Positions 45,477-54,611 of a stretch of DNA of 64,000 nucleotides are shown here, piece by piece (positions within the stretch are counted from its first letter, which is position 1; each line of letters starts with the position of its first letter). The stretch is taken from positions 1-64,000 of the forward strand of contig JAUIKS010000033.1 in NCBI GenBank assembly GCA_030430565.1. Direction: 5' to 3'. The notes beneath the pieces were generated by a model, which was given only the letters and a program-made list of their open reading frames with translations, did not search any database and had not been told where the DNA came from. Both the position numbers and the translations under genes were made by a program. This stretch comes from Polyangia bacterium. Its GTDB lineage: Bacteria; Myxococcota_A; Polyangia; Nannocystales; Nannocystaceae.

Positions 45477-47279
45477 ATGACTGCGACCACCGCACGCCCC
45501 ACCGTGATCGTCGTCGGGGCTGGTCACGCGGGCCTCGAGGCCGCGTTCGCGGCCGCGCGCGTCGGCGCGCGCGTGCACGTCATCACCGGCCGGCTCGACA
45601 CCGTGGGGCAGACGCCCTGCAACCCGAGCGTGGGCGGGATCGCCAAGGGGCATCTCGTGCACGAGATCGACGCGCTGGGCGGCTTCATGGGGCGAGCGGC
45701 CGACGCCTGCGCGATTCACTCGCGCGTGCTCAACCGCAGCAAGGGGCCGGCGGTCCGCGCGACGCGGGTGCAGGTCGACAAGCGTCGCTACGGCGAGTAC
45801 GCGCGCGCGGCCCTGGCGAGCTACCCCGGCGTAGAGTGCAGCGAGGGGCTGGTCACGCGCGTGGCGCTCGAGGGCCGGCGCGTCGTCGGCGTGACGCTGC
45901 GAGACGGCGCGACGGTGCGGGGCGACGCGGTGGTCGTGACGACCGGGACCTTCCTCGGCGGCGTATTGCACACGGGACATGTTCGGACGCCGGGCGGCCG
46001 GGTCGGCGAGCCGCCCGCGACCGCGCTCTCGCGGCAGCTGGCCGCGCTCGGCTTCGCGCTGCGTCGCCTCAAGACCGGCACGCCCGCGCGCCTCGACGGC
46101 CGCACGATCGCGCTGGAGGGCCTCGAGGCGCAGCCGAGCGACGAGCCGTTCCCGCGCTTCACCCAGCCCGACGAGGTCGGGCCGCCGCCGCGGCGCCTGC
46201 CGACGGTGCGCTGTCACCTGACCTGGACGCGGCCCGAGACGCACGCGCTGATCCGCGCGCACCTGCACGAGTCGGCGATGTACTCGGGCGCGATCGAGGG
46301 GCGAGGGCCGCGCTACTGCCCGTCGATCGAGGACAAGGTCGTGCGCTTTGAGGGCCGCGATCGCCACCAGGTGTTCCTCGAGCCAGAAGGCCTCGACACC
46401 GCGAGCGTGTACCCCAACGGGATCTCGACGAGCCTGCCCGCGGAGGTGCAGCAGGCCTTCATCCGCACGATCCCGGGCCTCGAGCGCGCGGAGCTGCTGC
46501 GCCCTGGGTACGCGGTCGAGTACGACGCCGTCGACGCGCGCGCGCTCGATCACGCGCTGGCGAGCAAGGACCACGAGGGGCTGTACTTCGCCGGCCAGAT
46601 CAACGGGACCTCGGGCTACGAGGAGGCCGGCGCGCAGGGCCTGATCGCCGGGGCGAGCGCGGCGCTGCGCCTGCTCGATCGGCCAGCCCTGACGATCGCG
46701 CGCGACGAGGGCTACGCCGGCGTGCTGATCGACGACCTGATCACGCAGGGCTGCGACGAGCCGTACCGCATGTTCACCTCGCGCGCGGAGTACCGGCTGA
46801 TCCTGCGCTGCGACAACGCCGACCGACGGCTCGGCGCGAAGGCCCACGACGCGGGCCTGATCACGGGCGCCCGTCACGAGCGCAACCGTGAGCGCGCGGC
46901 GCGGGTGCTGGGGGTCGCGGAGCTGCTGCGTCGCAACCGTCAGACGGCGGCGCGCCAGGTCGCGCTCGCGGGCTGCGATCAGCCCGACTGGGTGGTCGAG
47001 CGCGCGCTCGCGGAGGTGACCTACGAGGGCTACCTCGAGCGTCAGCGCCGCGAGATCGAGCGGATCCGCGGGGAGGGGACGCAGGACCTCCCGCTGTCCC
47101 CGGCGCTCGACTACCACGCGCTGGGCGGGCTCTCGCACGAGGCGGCGGAGCGGCTCGCGCGGGTGCGGCCGACGAGCACTGGTCAGGCCGCGCGCATCCC
47201 CGGGATCACGCCGGCGGCGGTGATGTGCCTCTGGGCGCACGCGCGTCGTGAGCAGCGCGGAGCGAGCGCGACCTCGTAG
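45477..47279 (+). CDS. mnmG: tRNA uridine-34 carboxymethylaminomethyl enzyme MnmG
   Basis: 600 aa from ATG 45477. FAD-binding Rossmann motif VGAGHAGLEAAFAAARVGA, the signature CNPSVGGIAKGHLVHEIDALGG, LNRSKGPAVRATRVQVDK, GTFLGG, LKTGTPARLDG, CPSIEDKVVRF, and the C-terminal MFTSRAEYRLILRCDNAD with the helical domain after it. With MnmE it makes the cmnm5 modification at wobble U34 of several tRNAs. MnmE is not in this window, and the usual mnmG-rsmG neighbourhood is not seen. The in-frame TTG at 45459 lies upstream of the -10 and was not used. Confidence 0.95.
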   Translation: MTATTARPTVIVVGAGHAGLEAAFAAARVGARVHVITGRLDTVGQTPCNPSVGGIAKGHLVHEIDALGGFMGRAADACAIHSRVLNRSKGPAVRATRVQVDKRRYGEYARAALASYPGVECSEGLVTRVALEGRRVVGVTLRDGATVRGDAVVVTTGTFLGGVLHTGHVRTPGGRVGEPPATALSRQLAALGFALRRLKTGTPARLDGRTIALEGLEAQPSDEPFPRFTQPDEVGPPPRRLPTVRCHLTWTRPETHALIRAHLHESAMYSGAIEGRGPRYCPSIEDKVVRFEGRDRHQVFLEPEGLDTASVYPNGISTSLPAEVQQAFIRTIPGLERAELLRPGYAVEYDAVDARALDHALASKDHEGLYFAGQINGTSGYEEAGAQGLIAGASAALRLLDRPALTIARDEGYAGVLIDDLITQGCDEPYRMFTSRAEYRLILRCDNADRRLGAKAHDAGLITGARHERNRERAARVLGVAELLRRNRQTAARQVALAGCDQPDWVVERALAEVTYEGYLERQRREIERIRGEGTQDLPLSPALDYHALGGLSHEAAERLARVRPTSTGQAARIPGITPAAVMCLWAHARREQRGASATS

Positions 47280-47358
47280 GCCGCGAGGGCTCGCGCAATC
47301 GCGCGAGCGCGCGATGGAGTCGACGTAGACTCGAGCCCTGGCTGCGGTTGAAGAGTCG

Positions 47359-48651
47359 TTGGCGGCGCCGCTGTTTGAGCGCGCGCTCGCCCAGGAGTTT
47401 CTCAAGAGCGAGCGTCTGCGGACGCGCATCGGCGTCGTCTTGATGTCGCTCGCGCTGCTGTTCATCGGCGTCGTCATGACGGTTCGGCGCGCCGACTTCG
47501 TCGGCCTGATCGAGCTCCCGCAGCTGCGCTACCTGGTCCTGACCCTGCCGGCGTCGATCATCGTCATGCTCGCGTTCTACGGGCGCTACATCGATCGCTG
47601 CATCGCGCGCGGTCGCGCGGTGCGGGTCTCGTTGCGCTACGCCGAGGCGCTGTTCGAAGTCACGACGATCACCGGCGCGGTCGTGCTGTTCTGCGCGATG
47701 TTCGGCGCGACCGAGGGCCTGCTGAGCCCGCCCTCGTACATCTACCCGGTGCTGGTCAGCCTCTTGACGCTCTCGCTCGATCCGCGCGCCTGCCTGCTCG
47801 CCGGGGTGGCCGGCGCGCTCGAGTACGGCGGGCTGTACCTCCTGCTGCGCGAGGAGGTGCTGCTGCAGTACCCGCACACGCTGCTGTCGACCGTGACGCC
47901 GTACCTGGTCCGCGTGACGATGATCGCGGTCAGCGGCGCGATCGGGGCGCTCGTCGCCTTCGAGCTCAAGCGGCGCTCGATCGCGACGCTGCGCAGCGCC
48001 CAGGCCCGCAGCCGGCTGCGCCAGGTGTTCGGCCAGCACGTCTCGCCCGCGGTCGCGCAGGCGATCCTCGAGGCCGGCGACGATCCGCTGCAGCCCGAGA
48101 GTCGGCGCGTGTGCGTCATGTTCCTCGACGTCCGCGGCTTCACGAAGTTCTCCGAGTCGCGCTCGCCGGACGAGATCATGCGCTACTTGAACACGCTGCT
48201 CGAGCCGCTGATGGAGTGCGTGAGCGAGCGCGGCGGGATCGTCAACAAGCTGCTCGGCGACGGCTTCATGGCGATCTTCGGCGCGCCGCTCTCGGACCCG
48301 CAGCCCGAGCGCGGCGCGGTCGCGGCCGCGCGCGAGCAGCTCGAGATCGTCGCGCGGCTCGTCGAGCGCGGCGCGATCCCGCCGACGCGGATCGGCGTCG
48401 GCCTGCACGCCGGCTTGGCGGTCACCGGCAACATCGGCTCGGCGCGCCGCAAGGAGTACACGGTGATCGGTGACACCGTGAACCTGGCCGCGCGGATCGA
48501 GGCGCTCAACAAGCGCTTCGACGCCCAGGTGCTGGCGTCGGCGAGCGTCGTCGCGGCCCTGGACGAGCGGCAGCGCGCGCGCGCGGAGGAGCTGGGCGAA
48601 GTTGAGATCCGCGGGCGGGCGGCGCCGGTGCGCCTGTTCAAGCTCGCGTAG
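47359..48651 (+). CDS. Membrane class III adenylate/guanylate cyclase
   Basis: About 430 aa. Six hydrophobic segments (~25-225) precede a short helix and a class III cyclase domain (~250-430): metal-binding FLDVRGFTKFSE, NKLLGDGFMAIFGAP, GLHAGLAVTGNIGS, and EYTVIGDTVNLAARIE with the transition-state residues. It should make cAMP or cGMP in the cytoplasm in response to a membrane signal. The start is uncertain: TTG 47359 was chosen. The frame opens at 47329, and a TAGACT hexamer (47326-47331) sits 6 nt before an in-frame CTG at 47338, which would fit a leaderless start. Confidence 0.85.
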   Translation: MAAPLFERALAQEFLKSERLRTRIGVVLMSLALLFIGVVMTVRRADFVGLIELPQLRYLVLTLPASIIVMLAFYGRYIDRCIARGRAVRVSLRYAEALFEVTTITGAVVLFCAMFGATEGLLSPPSYIYPVLVSLLTLSLDPRACLLAGVAGALEYGGLYLLLREEVLLQYPHTLLSTVTPYLVRVTMIAVSGAIGALVAFELKRRSIATLRSAQARSRLRQVFGQHVSPAVAQAILEAGDDPLQPESRRVCVMFLDVRGFTKFSESRSPDEIMRYLNTLLEPLMECVSERGGIVNKLLGDGFMAIFGAPLSDPQPERGAVAAAREQLEIVARLVERGAIPPTRIGVGLHAGLAVTGNIGSARRKEYTVIGDTVNLAARIEALNKRFDAQVLASASVVAALDERQRARAEELGEVEIRGRAAPVRLFKLA

Positions 48652-48705
48652 GCGGCCGAAGGGCCGGCGTTGCTGTGGGCGACGTCGTCGTGAGATGATC
48701 CCGCG

Positions 48706-49410
48706 GTGAAGCTCGCGCGGCGACGGGTCCTGGTTGGCGCGGCGGCGCCCGTGCTCGCGCTCTGCGTATCGTCGTGCCGAGGCGCGCCGGCTCAGCCTCC
48801 GCCGGAGTCAGCGCCGGAGTCGCGCGGCACGCCCGAACCATCGTCGCCGCCGACGCCCGCCGAGACGACGCCGACGCCGACGCCGACGCCGACACCGACA
48901 CCGGAGCCGGAGCCGGAGCCGACGCCACAGCCGACGCTGACGCCGCAGCCGCCCGCCGCTGATCAGACCGCGCGTCTCGAGATCGAGCCCGCGAAGCTTC
49001 GGGTGAAGCTCGGCGAGGAGCTCCAGCTCCGCCTGCGCAACGTCGACGACCACTCGCTCCAGTTTCACCACCCAGGCGGCTCCAACGGCTGCCAGGCGTT
49101 TCACTGGCGGATGTATCTCGAGCGCGCCGACGCGGTGTACTCCACCGAGGCGCCGCCCGGGGTCTCGTTCGCGTGCACGGCGGTGATGGTCCCGCCGTCC
49201 GAGATCGTGATCGAGGCCGGCGACGCGACCGCGCCGCTGGTCCTCAACACCCGCAGGCTGTTCTACGTGCACGCGCCGGCGGCGAAGGCGAAGGCGAAGC
49301 CGGGGAGCGTGGGGGAGCCGCAGCCGGAGCGCCTCGCCCCGGGGCGGTACACGCTGCGGGTCGAGGGCGCCGGGGTGACCGCCCGCGCGGCGCTCGAGAT
49401 CGTCCGGTGA
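48706..49410 (+). CDS. Lipoprotein of unknown function with PT repeat stalk
   Basis: 234 aa from GTG 48706. Signal with lipobox CVSSC, then a Pro/Thr/Glu stalk partly made of a CCGACG hexamer repeat. The ~140-residue C-terminal domain looks like an immunoglobulin-like or cupredoxin-like beta sandwich (LRVKLGEELQLRLRN, SLQFHHPGGSNGCQAFHW, PPGVSFACTAVMVPP, LAPGRYTLRVEGAG). It has two cysteines and a His pair but no recognised catalytic motif. No family is assigned. Confidence 0.65.
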   Translation: MKLARRRVLVGAAAPVLALCVSSCRGAPAQPPPESAPESRGTPEPSSPPTPAETTPTPTPTPTPTPEPEPEPTPQPTLTPQPPAADQTARLEIEPAKLRVKLGEELQLRLRNVDDHSLQFHHPGGSNGCQAFHWRMYLERADAVYSTEAPPGVSFACTAVMVPPSEIVIEAGDATAPLVLNTRRLFYVHAPAAKAKAKPGSVGEPQPERLAPGRYTLRVEGAGVTARAALEIVR

Positions 49411-49425
49411 GGTCGAGGCGCTCTG

Positions 49426-49578
49426 TTGATCGAGGGCGACGACGCGGACATGACCGTGATGGACTGCGCGGACGACCCCTTCGACTCGCGCGACGTGTTC
49501 AGCGGGGACCTCAGCGCGCTGGTCAGCGCCGAGTGTACGAGCTGTCAGGCGAAGACGCCCTGCGGGTCGTCGGCTTGA
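49426..49578 (+). CDS. Possible small acidic CxxC protein
   Basis: A 50-codon frame from TTG 49426 (or ATG 49450) with GAGG upstream, between two well-supported genes on the same strand. It is Asp-rich and has four cysteines, three grouped as CTSCQAKTPC. It is short, and its codon use alone does not prove coding. It could be a decayed end of a larger gene. Confidence 0.25.
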   Translation: MIEGDDADMTVMDCADDPFDSRDVFSGDLSALVSAECTSCQAKTPCGSSA

Positions 49579-49609
49579 CAGGCGCGGGGTCGCGGTCTAG
49601 GCGAGCGAT

Positions 49610-50287
49610 ATGCGGCGCCGCCCCGACTCTCGCCTGTTCGTGACCTCAACCCTGTCGCTCACGCTGGGCGTCAGCGCGCTGGCGCTGGCCTGCGGCGGCG
49701 CGAGCGAGGGCGCGGAGCAGACGAAGGAGACGAAGGAGACGAAGGCGGCCACGCCCGACGCGCCGGCGGCGAAGCCCGTCGACCTGACGCCCTCGGGGCC
49801 GCCGCTGGAGCACGCGGTGAAGACCATCGACGGCGAGGAGACGACGCTGGCGAGCTACCGCGGCAAAACACTGCTGATCGTCAACACCGCCTCCGAGTGC
49901 GGCTTCACGCCCCAGTACGAGGGCCTGCAGGCGCTCTACGATCGCTACAAAGATCGCGGCCTCGAGGTCCTCGGCTTCCCCTGCAACGACTTCGGCGGGC
50001 AGGAGCCGGGCGACGAGGCGAGCATCAAGGAGTTCTGCGCGCAGCGCTTTAAGGTCAGCTTCCCGATGTTCAGCAAGCTGCACGCGAAGGGCCCGGAGAT
50101 CCACCCGCTGTACAAGACGCTGACGGAGGAGACGCGCGAGGGCGTCAAGGGCGAGGTCAAGTGGAACTTCACCAAGTTCCTCGTCAACCCCGAGGGGCGC
50201 GTGGTCGCGCGCTTCGACACCAAGGTCGACCCGCTCGATCCGACGGTCACCGGCGCGATCGAGCGGACGCTGCCGGCCGCGGGGTGA
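49610..50287 (+). CDS. Exported glutathione peroxidase-like lipoprotein
   Basis: 225 aa. Signal with lipobox ALALAC, then a Lys/Glu/Thr linker and a thioredoxin-fold glutathione peroxidase domain: NTASECGFTPQYEGL with the peroxidatic Cys, GFPCNDFGGQEPG with the conserved Gln, and KWNFTKFLVNPEG with the catalytic Trp-Asn. It reduces peroxides, probably with thioredoxin-like donors, at the cell envelope. The next gene starts 6 nt after its stop, so the two are co-transcribed. Confidence 0.9.
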   Translation: MRRRPDSRLFVTSTLSLTLGVSALALACGGASEGAEQTKETKETKAATPDAPAAKPVDLTPSGPPLEHAVKTIDGEETTLASYRGKTLLIVNTASECGFTPQYEGLQALYDRYKDRGLEVLGFPCNDFGGQEPGDEASIKEFCAQRFKVSFPMFSKLHAKGPEIHPLYKTLTEETREGVKGEVKWNFTKFLVNPEGRVVARFDTKVDPLDPTVTGAIERTLPAAG

Positions 50288-50293
50288 TCGATC

Positions 50294-51157
50294 GTGCCCG
50301 ATGACTCACCTGCTCCTTCGGACCTGGCGCGTGATACAGCCGTGACGCCGCGGCCGGGCGCGCCGGGGCGCTACACCGCCGACCTGCCGGACCGCTGGAA
50401 CTACTGGCTGCCCTCGGGCGGCGCGCTGATGAGCGCGGCGCTGCGGGCCGCGCGAGCCGAGCTCGCCGCGCCCGAGATGCGCCCGCTCTCGGCGACCGCG
50501 ACCTTCTGCGCGCCGCTGGGCGAGGGCCCGCTCGAGATCGAGGTCGAGGTGCTCCGGCGCGGCTCGGCGGCGTCGCAGCTGCGCGCGCACATGTGGGCGG
50601 CGGGCGAGCGCGCGCCCGGGCTCGAGCTGACCGCGACCTTCGGCCGCGAGCGCGAGGGCTTTGACGTCCGCGATGTCGAGCCGCCGCCGGCGAAGCAGCC
50701 CGGCGAGCTGCCGCCCCATCACCACCGCCGCTGGGTCCCGCCCTTCGCCTACAATTTTGAGTACCGGCGCGCGTTCGGGGACGAGTGGTGGCGCGAGGAC
50801 GCGAGCGCGGGGGGGCCGGCGCGCAGCGGCTACTGGTACCGCTACCGCGTGCCGCAGCGGCGCCCGAGCGGCGTCCTCGATCCCTTCGCGCTCCCACCGA
50901 TCGCCGACACCATGCCCGGCGCGCTGTTTCAAAAGATCGGGCCCGAGGCGCGGCGGACGATCGCGCCGAGCCTCGACCTGACGATCCATTTCCTCGAGGA
51001 CACGCGGCGCGAGTGGGTGCTGACCTACGCGCACGCTCGGCGGGCGCGGGCCGGCTACGCGACGGCGGATATCGAGCTGTGGGACGACGAAGGCCGCCTG
51101 CTGGCCTACGCGACGCAGATGATGATCTTGCGGACGCGTCGCGCCCGACGGGCATGA
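50294..51157 (+). CDS. Acyl-CoA thioesterase-like double-hotdog protein
   Basis: 287 aa from GTG 50294. Features of the TesB-like/4HBT_3 superfamily: YTADLPDRWNYWLPSGGALMSAALRAA near the start, ATATFCAPLGEGPLEIEVEVLRRG for the first hotdog, and SLDLTIHFLEDT... GYATADIELWDDEGRLLAYATQ for the second. It probably hydrolyses acyl-CoA thioesters in the cytoplasm. It lies 6 nt after the peroxidase gene; a link to lipid peroxide handling is only a guess. Confidence 0.8.
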   Translation: MPDDSPAPSDLARDTAVTPRPGAPGRYTADLPDRWNYWLPSGGALMSAALRAARAELAAPEMRPLSATATFCAPLGEGPLEIEVEVLRRGSAASQLRAHMWAAGERAPGLELTATFGREREGFDVRDVEPPPAKQPGELPPHHHRRWVPPFAYNFEYRRAFGDEWWREDASAGGPARSGYWYRYRVPQRRPSGVLDPFALPPIADTMPGALFQKIGPEARRTIAPSLDLTIHFLEDTRREWVLTYAHARRARAGYATADIELWDDEGRLLAYATQMMILRTRRARRA

Positions 51158-51295
51158 GCGCGCCCGCGCGGTTTTGTTCGCCAGCGGGCGCGCGAAGGTC
51201 TTGCTGACGCGTCGGTCGCGACTGTGTAGGGTAGGGAGGCAGCGGACGACGCGCGCACCCGCGCCGGCGGCTCGCCGCTCGAGCGAGGTTGGACG

Positions 51296-52069
51296 ATGAG
51301 CGATCGGGTCGATGAGAACGACAGCGCGCCGGTGTTGGAGGCGGCTGAGGGGACGGAGGCCATCGCGCCCGAGACCGTGACGACGCAGGCGGTCGGCGAG
51401 GAGGGCGCTCCCACGACGACCGAGCGCGTCGGCGAGGAGGGCGGACCCGTGATGACGACCATGGCGGTCGGCGAGGAGGGTCCCCCGCTCACGACGATGG
51501 CGATGGGCGAGGAGGGGCCGAGCCCGGCGGCGGCCACCGAGGCCGAGGGCGAGGAGCAGGCGACGATCCCCCAGCCCGACGTGCCCATGGCGACGACGCA
51601 GGCGGTCGGCGAGGAGGGCCCGATGACGACGATGGCGGTCGGCGAGGAGGGCCTGGCGATGACGACGATGGCGATGGGCGAGGAGGGGCCGCCGCACGGC
51701 CACGGCTACGCCCAGGCGCCCGCGTACGGCTACGGCTACGGGCACGGCTACGGCTACGGCGGCGGGATGACGACGCGGGCGATGGGCGAAGAGGGCCCGA
51801 GCCTGACGACGCGGGCGATGGGCGAAGAGGGCCCGAGCCTGACGACGCGGGCGGTCGGCGAAGAGGGCGGACCCGGGATGCAGGGGCACGGCGCGATGAC
51901 GCAGGTGTTCGGCGAGCACGCGCCCGTGACGACGATGGCGATGGGCGAAGAGGGCGGCGGGCTCACGACCCGCGCCGTCGGCGAAGAGGACATGACGACG
52001 ATGGCCATGGGCGAGGAGTCCAGCTCCGGCGGCCCGGGCGGGCAGGGCAACCCCTTCGGCGCGTTCTAG
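51296..52069 (+). CDS. Plesiocin-type graspetide precursor, multicore
   Basis: 257 aa from ATG 51296, with GAGG upstream. After a short acidic leader (~1-32) the protein is built from units with the motif TTxxxxEE: TTQAVGEE, TTERVGEE, TTMAVGEE, TTMAMGEE, TTRAMGEE and TTRAVGEE variants. I count 13 intact motifs plus two degenerate ones (TEAEGEE, TQVFGEH). Thr-to-Glu side-chain ester links in exactly this motif define plesiocin and related group-2 graspetides, made by an ATP-grasp ligase, and that ligase gene follows 42 nt downstream. A His/Tyr/Gly-rich insert (about residues 130-155) divides the array in two. No cysteine is present. The leader lacks the conserved recognition motif I would expect from plesiocin, so the family call rests on the core and the neighbour. 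Confidence 0.82.
   Translation: MSDRVDENDSAPVLEAAEGTEAIAPETVTTQAVGEEGAPTTTERVGEEGGPVMTTMAVGEEGPPLTTMAMGEEGPSPAAATEAEGEEQATIPQPDVPMATTQAVGEEGPMTTMAVGEEGLAMTTMAMGEEGPPHGHGYAQAPAYGYGYGHGYGYGGGMTTRAMGEEGPSLTTRAMGEEGPSLTTRAVGEEGGPGMQGHGAMTQVFGEHAPVTTMAMGEEGGGLTTRAVGEEDMTTMAMGEESSSGGPGGQGNPFGAF
51769..51840. repeat. Two identical 36-bp units in the graspetide precursor
   Basis: Two perfect 36-nt tandem copies, each encoding TTRAMGEEGPSL after shift of one residue, followed by a third similar unit. They show recent expansion of the core array by tandem duplication. Confidence 0.9.
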
Positions 52070-52111
52070 ATCTTCTCGCGCGCTGCGCCGCCGCGAAGAA
52101 CACGGGCACGG

Positions 52112-53092
52112 ATGCTCCAGCTTCAACCAGACACGCCAATTCTCGTCGCGGGCGGATCCGAGGATCCCAACCTCGCGGCGCTGCTCGAGACGCTCGCGCG
52201 CGAGCACGTCGCCGTGCTCCCCGCGCTGATCGGGCCCGGCCGCGACGTCGCGATCTCGTGGGACCTCGAGCGCGACGAGCTGCGCGTCGACGGCCGACGC
52301 TGCGCGCCGCGTGCCGCCTTCGTGCGTCACGACGTGTTCGCGCACCTCGCCGACGGCCGCGCCGCGACGGCGTACCGCGCCCGCGCCTGGTACACGACCA
52401 TCACCGGCTGGATCGCGGCGCACCCCGAGGTCCGGTTTCTCAACCGCGCGGCGATGGACCGCGCCGTCAACAAGGCGCACGCGCTGGTCCTCGCGCGCGC
52501 GCTGGGGCTGCGCGTACCCGCGACGCTGATCACCAACGAGCTCGCGGCCGCGCGGCGCTTCCCCGCGGACTCCGCGGCAGCGGCGACGGGCCAGAGCGAG
52601 CGAGAGATCGAGGGCGAGCGCGCTGACGAGATCGAGGCCCCGCGCGAGACCACCGGCAACATCGTCAAGCCCGTGGGCGGCGGCGACTACTGTCAGCGAC
52701 TCGACGACGTGCTCGAGGTCGTCGACGCCCGCGACGGCGTGGCGGCGGCGCCGGCGATCGTGCAGCCCGAGCTCGTGCCGCCGGAGCTGCGCCTGTACGG
52801 GATCGACGGCTCGTTCTTCGCGTTCGAGCTGCAGTCGCCGGCGCTCGACTACCGGACCTCGCGGGCGACTCGCGTGCTGCCGCGGCCGGCCCCGGAGCGG
52901 CTCTGCGACGGGCTCTCGCGGCTGATGGCGCGCCTCGGTCTGCGCTTCGCGGCCGCCGACTTCAAGACCTGCCCGGAGACCGGCGAGCTGGTGTTCTTGG
53001 AGATCAACACCGGGCCGATGTTCGCGGCCTTCGACCGTGCCGCAGACGCCGCGCTGACGCGGGCGATCGCCGCGTTCCTGACAGATCACTAG
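52112..53092 (+). CDS. ATP-grasp ribosomal peptide ligase (graspetide maturase)
   Basis: 326 aa from ATG 52112. A RimK-like ATP-grasp fold: NKAHALVLARALGLRVPATLITN in the central domain, NIVKPVGGGDYCQRLDD with the ATP-binding Lys, and FAAADFKTCPETGELVFLEINTGPMF with metal-binding Asp/Glu/Asn at the C-terminal active site. This matches MvdD/PsnB-type maturases that join Thr hydroxyls to Glu carboxyls on a precursor peptide. The precursor lies immediately upstream in the same orientation. No transporter or protease gene is visible, so export and processing must come from elsewhere or use general systems. Confidence 0.88.
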   Translation: MLQLQPDTPILVAGGSEDPNLAALLETLAREHVAVLPALIGPGRDVAISWDLERDELRVDGRRCAPRAAFVRHDVFAHLADGRAATAYRARAWYTTITGWIAAHPEVRFLNRAAMDRAVNKAHALVLARALGLRVPATLITNELAAARRFPADSAAAATGQSEREIEGERADEIEAPRETTGNIVKPVGGGDYCQRLDDVLEVVDARDGVAAAPAIVQPELVPPELRLYGIDGSFFAFELQSPALDYRTSRATRVLPRPAPERLCDGLSRLMARLGLRFAAADFKTCPETGELVFLEINTGPMFAAFDRAADAALTRAIAAFLTDH

Positions 53093-53344
53093 GCCAAGCG
53101 CGCGGCGCCGTTCGCGGCGTACGTCCGCGTACCCGTGCGGACGCCCACGGCGGCGAAGATGACGCCGGCGCCGTCACGCGAATTTCAACACTCTCAACTC
53201 GATAACGACAGCGAAACGGTACCCGGGGCCGGCTGTGTGGCGCCGTGGTGACAAACACGTGTCGCTGGCGTACACAGGGTGCACACCCGTGACGTGTCTG
53301 CGCGATCGCGTGTGCTACACAACGCGTCGCCGAGGAGCTTAGCC

Positions 53345-54562
53345 ATGTCGAATGACCCAAAGACCCTGTTCCGTTCTGCCCTCCTCGCCTCCGCGCTGCT
53401 GCCGACCGCGCTCGCGCTCGGTGGTTGCGGCGACGACGGGAATTCGTCGGGTCCGGGGACCAGCGAGGGCACCTCGGAGGGCGAGAGCACGAACGGCGAG
53501 AGCAGCGACCCGAGCGCGGGCAGCAGCGGATCCGCGCAGACGACCGACGCGAGCGGGACCGAGGGCGGCTCGGAGACAGGCTCCACGGGTCAGCCCGGCA
53601 CCACCGACCAGCCCAACACGACCGAGGACCCGAGCACCACCACCGGCGATCCGTCGACCACCAGCACCACCGACGACCCGACGACCGGCGACCCGACGAC
53701 GACCGGCGAGGACGTGATGCCGGTGCGCTTCATCGCCATGGGCGACGCGGGCGAGGGCAACGACGGCCAGTACCAGGTCGCCAACACGCTCGAGATGATG
53801 TGCCCCGAGATCGGCTGCGACTTCGTGCTGTACCTCGGCGACAACTTCTACGACGAGGGCGTCGACGCCGTGGACGACTCGCAGTTCACCACCAAATTCG
53901 AGGAGCCCTACGCCGACCTCTCGATGCCCTTTTACATCTCGCTCGGCAACCACGACTACGGGCTGATCGCGAACAACTGGGGCAAGTCCGACTACCAGAT
54001 CGACTACAGCGACTTCAGCGACAAGTGGACGATGCCCGCGGTCTGGTACGACTTCGAGCGGGAGAACGCCCACTTCTTCGCGCTCGACACCTCGCGGATC
54101 TTCTGGGGGTACCAGTGGGACGAGCAGCTCGAGTGGCTCGAGCAGGGCACCGCCAACAGCCAGGCGACCTGGAAGCTCGCCTTCGGCCATCACCCCTACA
54201 TCTCCAACGGCGCGCACGGCAACGCCGGGAACTACGAGGGCCTGGGCTTCCCGATCCCGATCATCTCGGGCGAGGACGTCAAGGACTTCATGGACGAGGG
54301 CATCTGCGGCGACGTCGACGTGTACCTCTGCGGTCACGACCACAACCGTCAGTGGCTCGAGCCGGTCTGCGGCACCGAGTTCATCGTCTCGGGGACCGGG
54401 GCGAAGAACACCGACCTCGAGCACCACGACGACCAGCCGACCTTCTTCGAGGACGACACCAAGAACGGCTTCCTGTGGGTCGAGATCGACGGCGACACGC
54501 TCACCGGCCGCTTCTACGACGAAGACGGCAACATGGAGTACGAGCGCGTCCTGACCAAGTGA
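53345..54562 (+). CDS. Purple acid phosphatase-like lipoprotein
   Basis: 405 aa from ATG 53345, with GAGGAG upstream. Lipobox LALGGC and a ~110-residue Ser/Thr/Gly stalk. Catalytic motifs: FIAMGDAGEG, YLGDNFYDEG, SLGNHDYG, FGHHPY and CGHDHNRQW, a complete metallophosphoesterase set like tartrate-resistant (type 5) acid phosphatase. It hydrolyses phosphomonoesters outside the cell. It shares the fold and surface-lipoprotein layout with the gene at 11920 but has no C-terminal extra domain. Confidence 0.88.
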   Translation: MSNDPKTLFRSALLASALLPTALALGGCGDDGNSSGPGTSEGTSEGESTNGESSDPSAGSSGSAQTTDASGTEGGSETGSTGQPGTTDQPNTTEDPSTTTGDPSTTSTTDDPTTGDPTTTGEDVMPVRFIAMGDAGEGNDGQYQVANTLEMMCPEIGCDFVLYLGDNFYDEGVDAVDDSQFTTKFEEPYADLSMPFYISLGNHDYGLIANNWGKSDYQIDYSDFSDKWTMPAVWYDFERENAHFFALDTSRIFWGYQWDEQLEWLEQGTANSQATWKLAFGHHPYISNGAHGNAGNYEGLGFPIPIISGEDVKDFMDEGICGDVDVYLCGHDHNRQWLEPVCGTEFIVSGTGAKNTDLEHHDDQPTFFEDDTKNGFLWVEIDGDTLTGRFYDEDGNMEYERVLTK

Positions 54563-54611
54563 GCGCGACTCGTCGCGTGCGGCGGGGAGCGGGCGCTCGC
54601 TCGACCACTGC

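Noticed and set aside
53240..53275. GTGACAAACACGTGTCGC as a member of the 5-6-5 dyad set
   Set aside because: The half-sites point the opposite way (TGACA...TGTCG), so it does not fit the ATGTC-N6-GACAT pattern.
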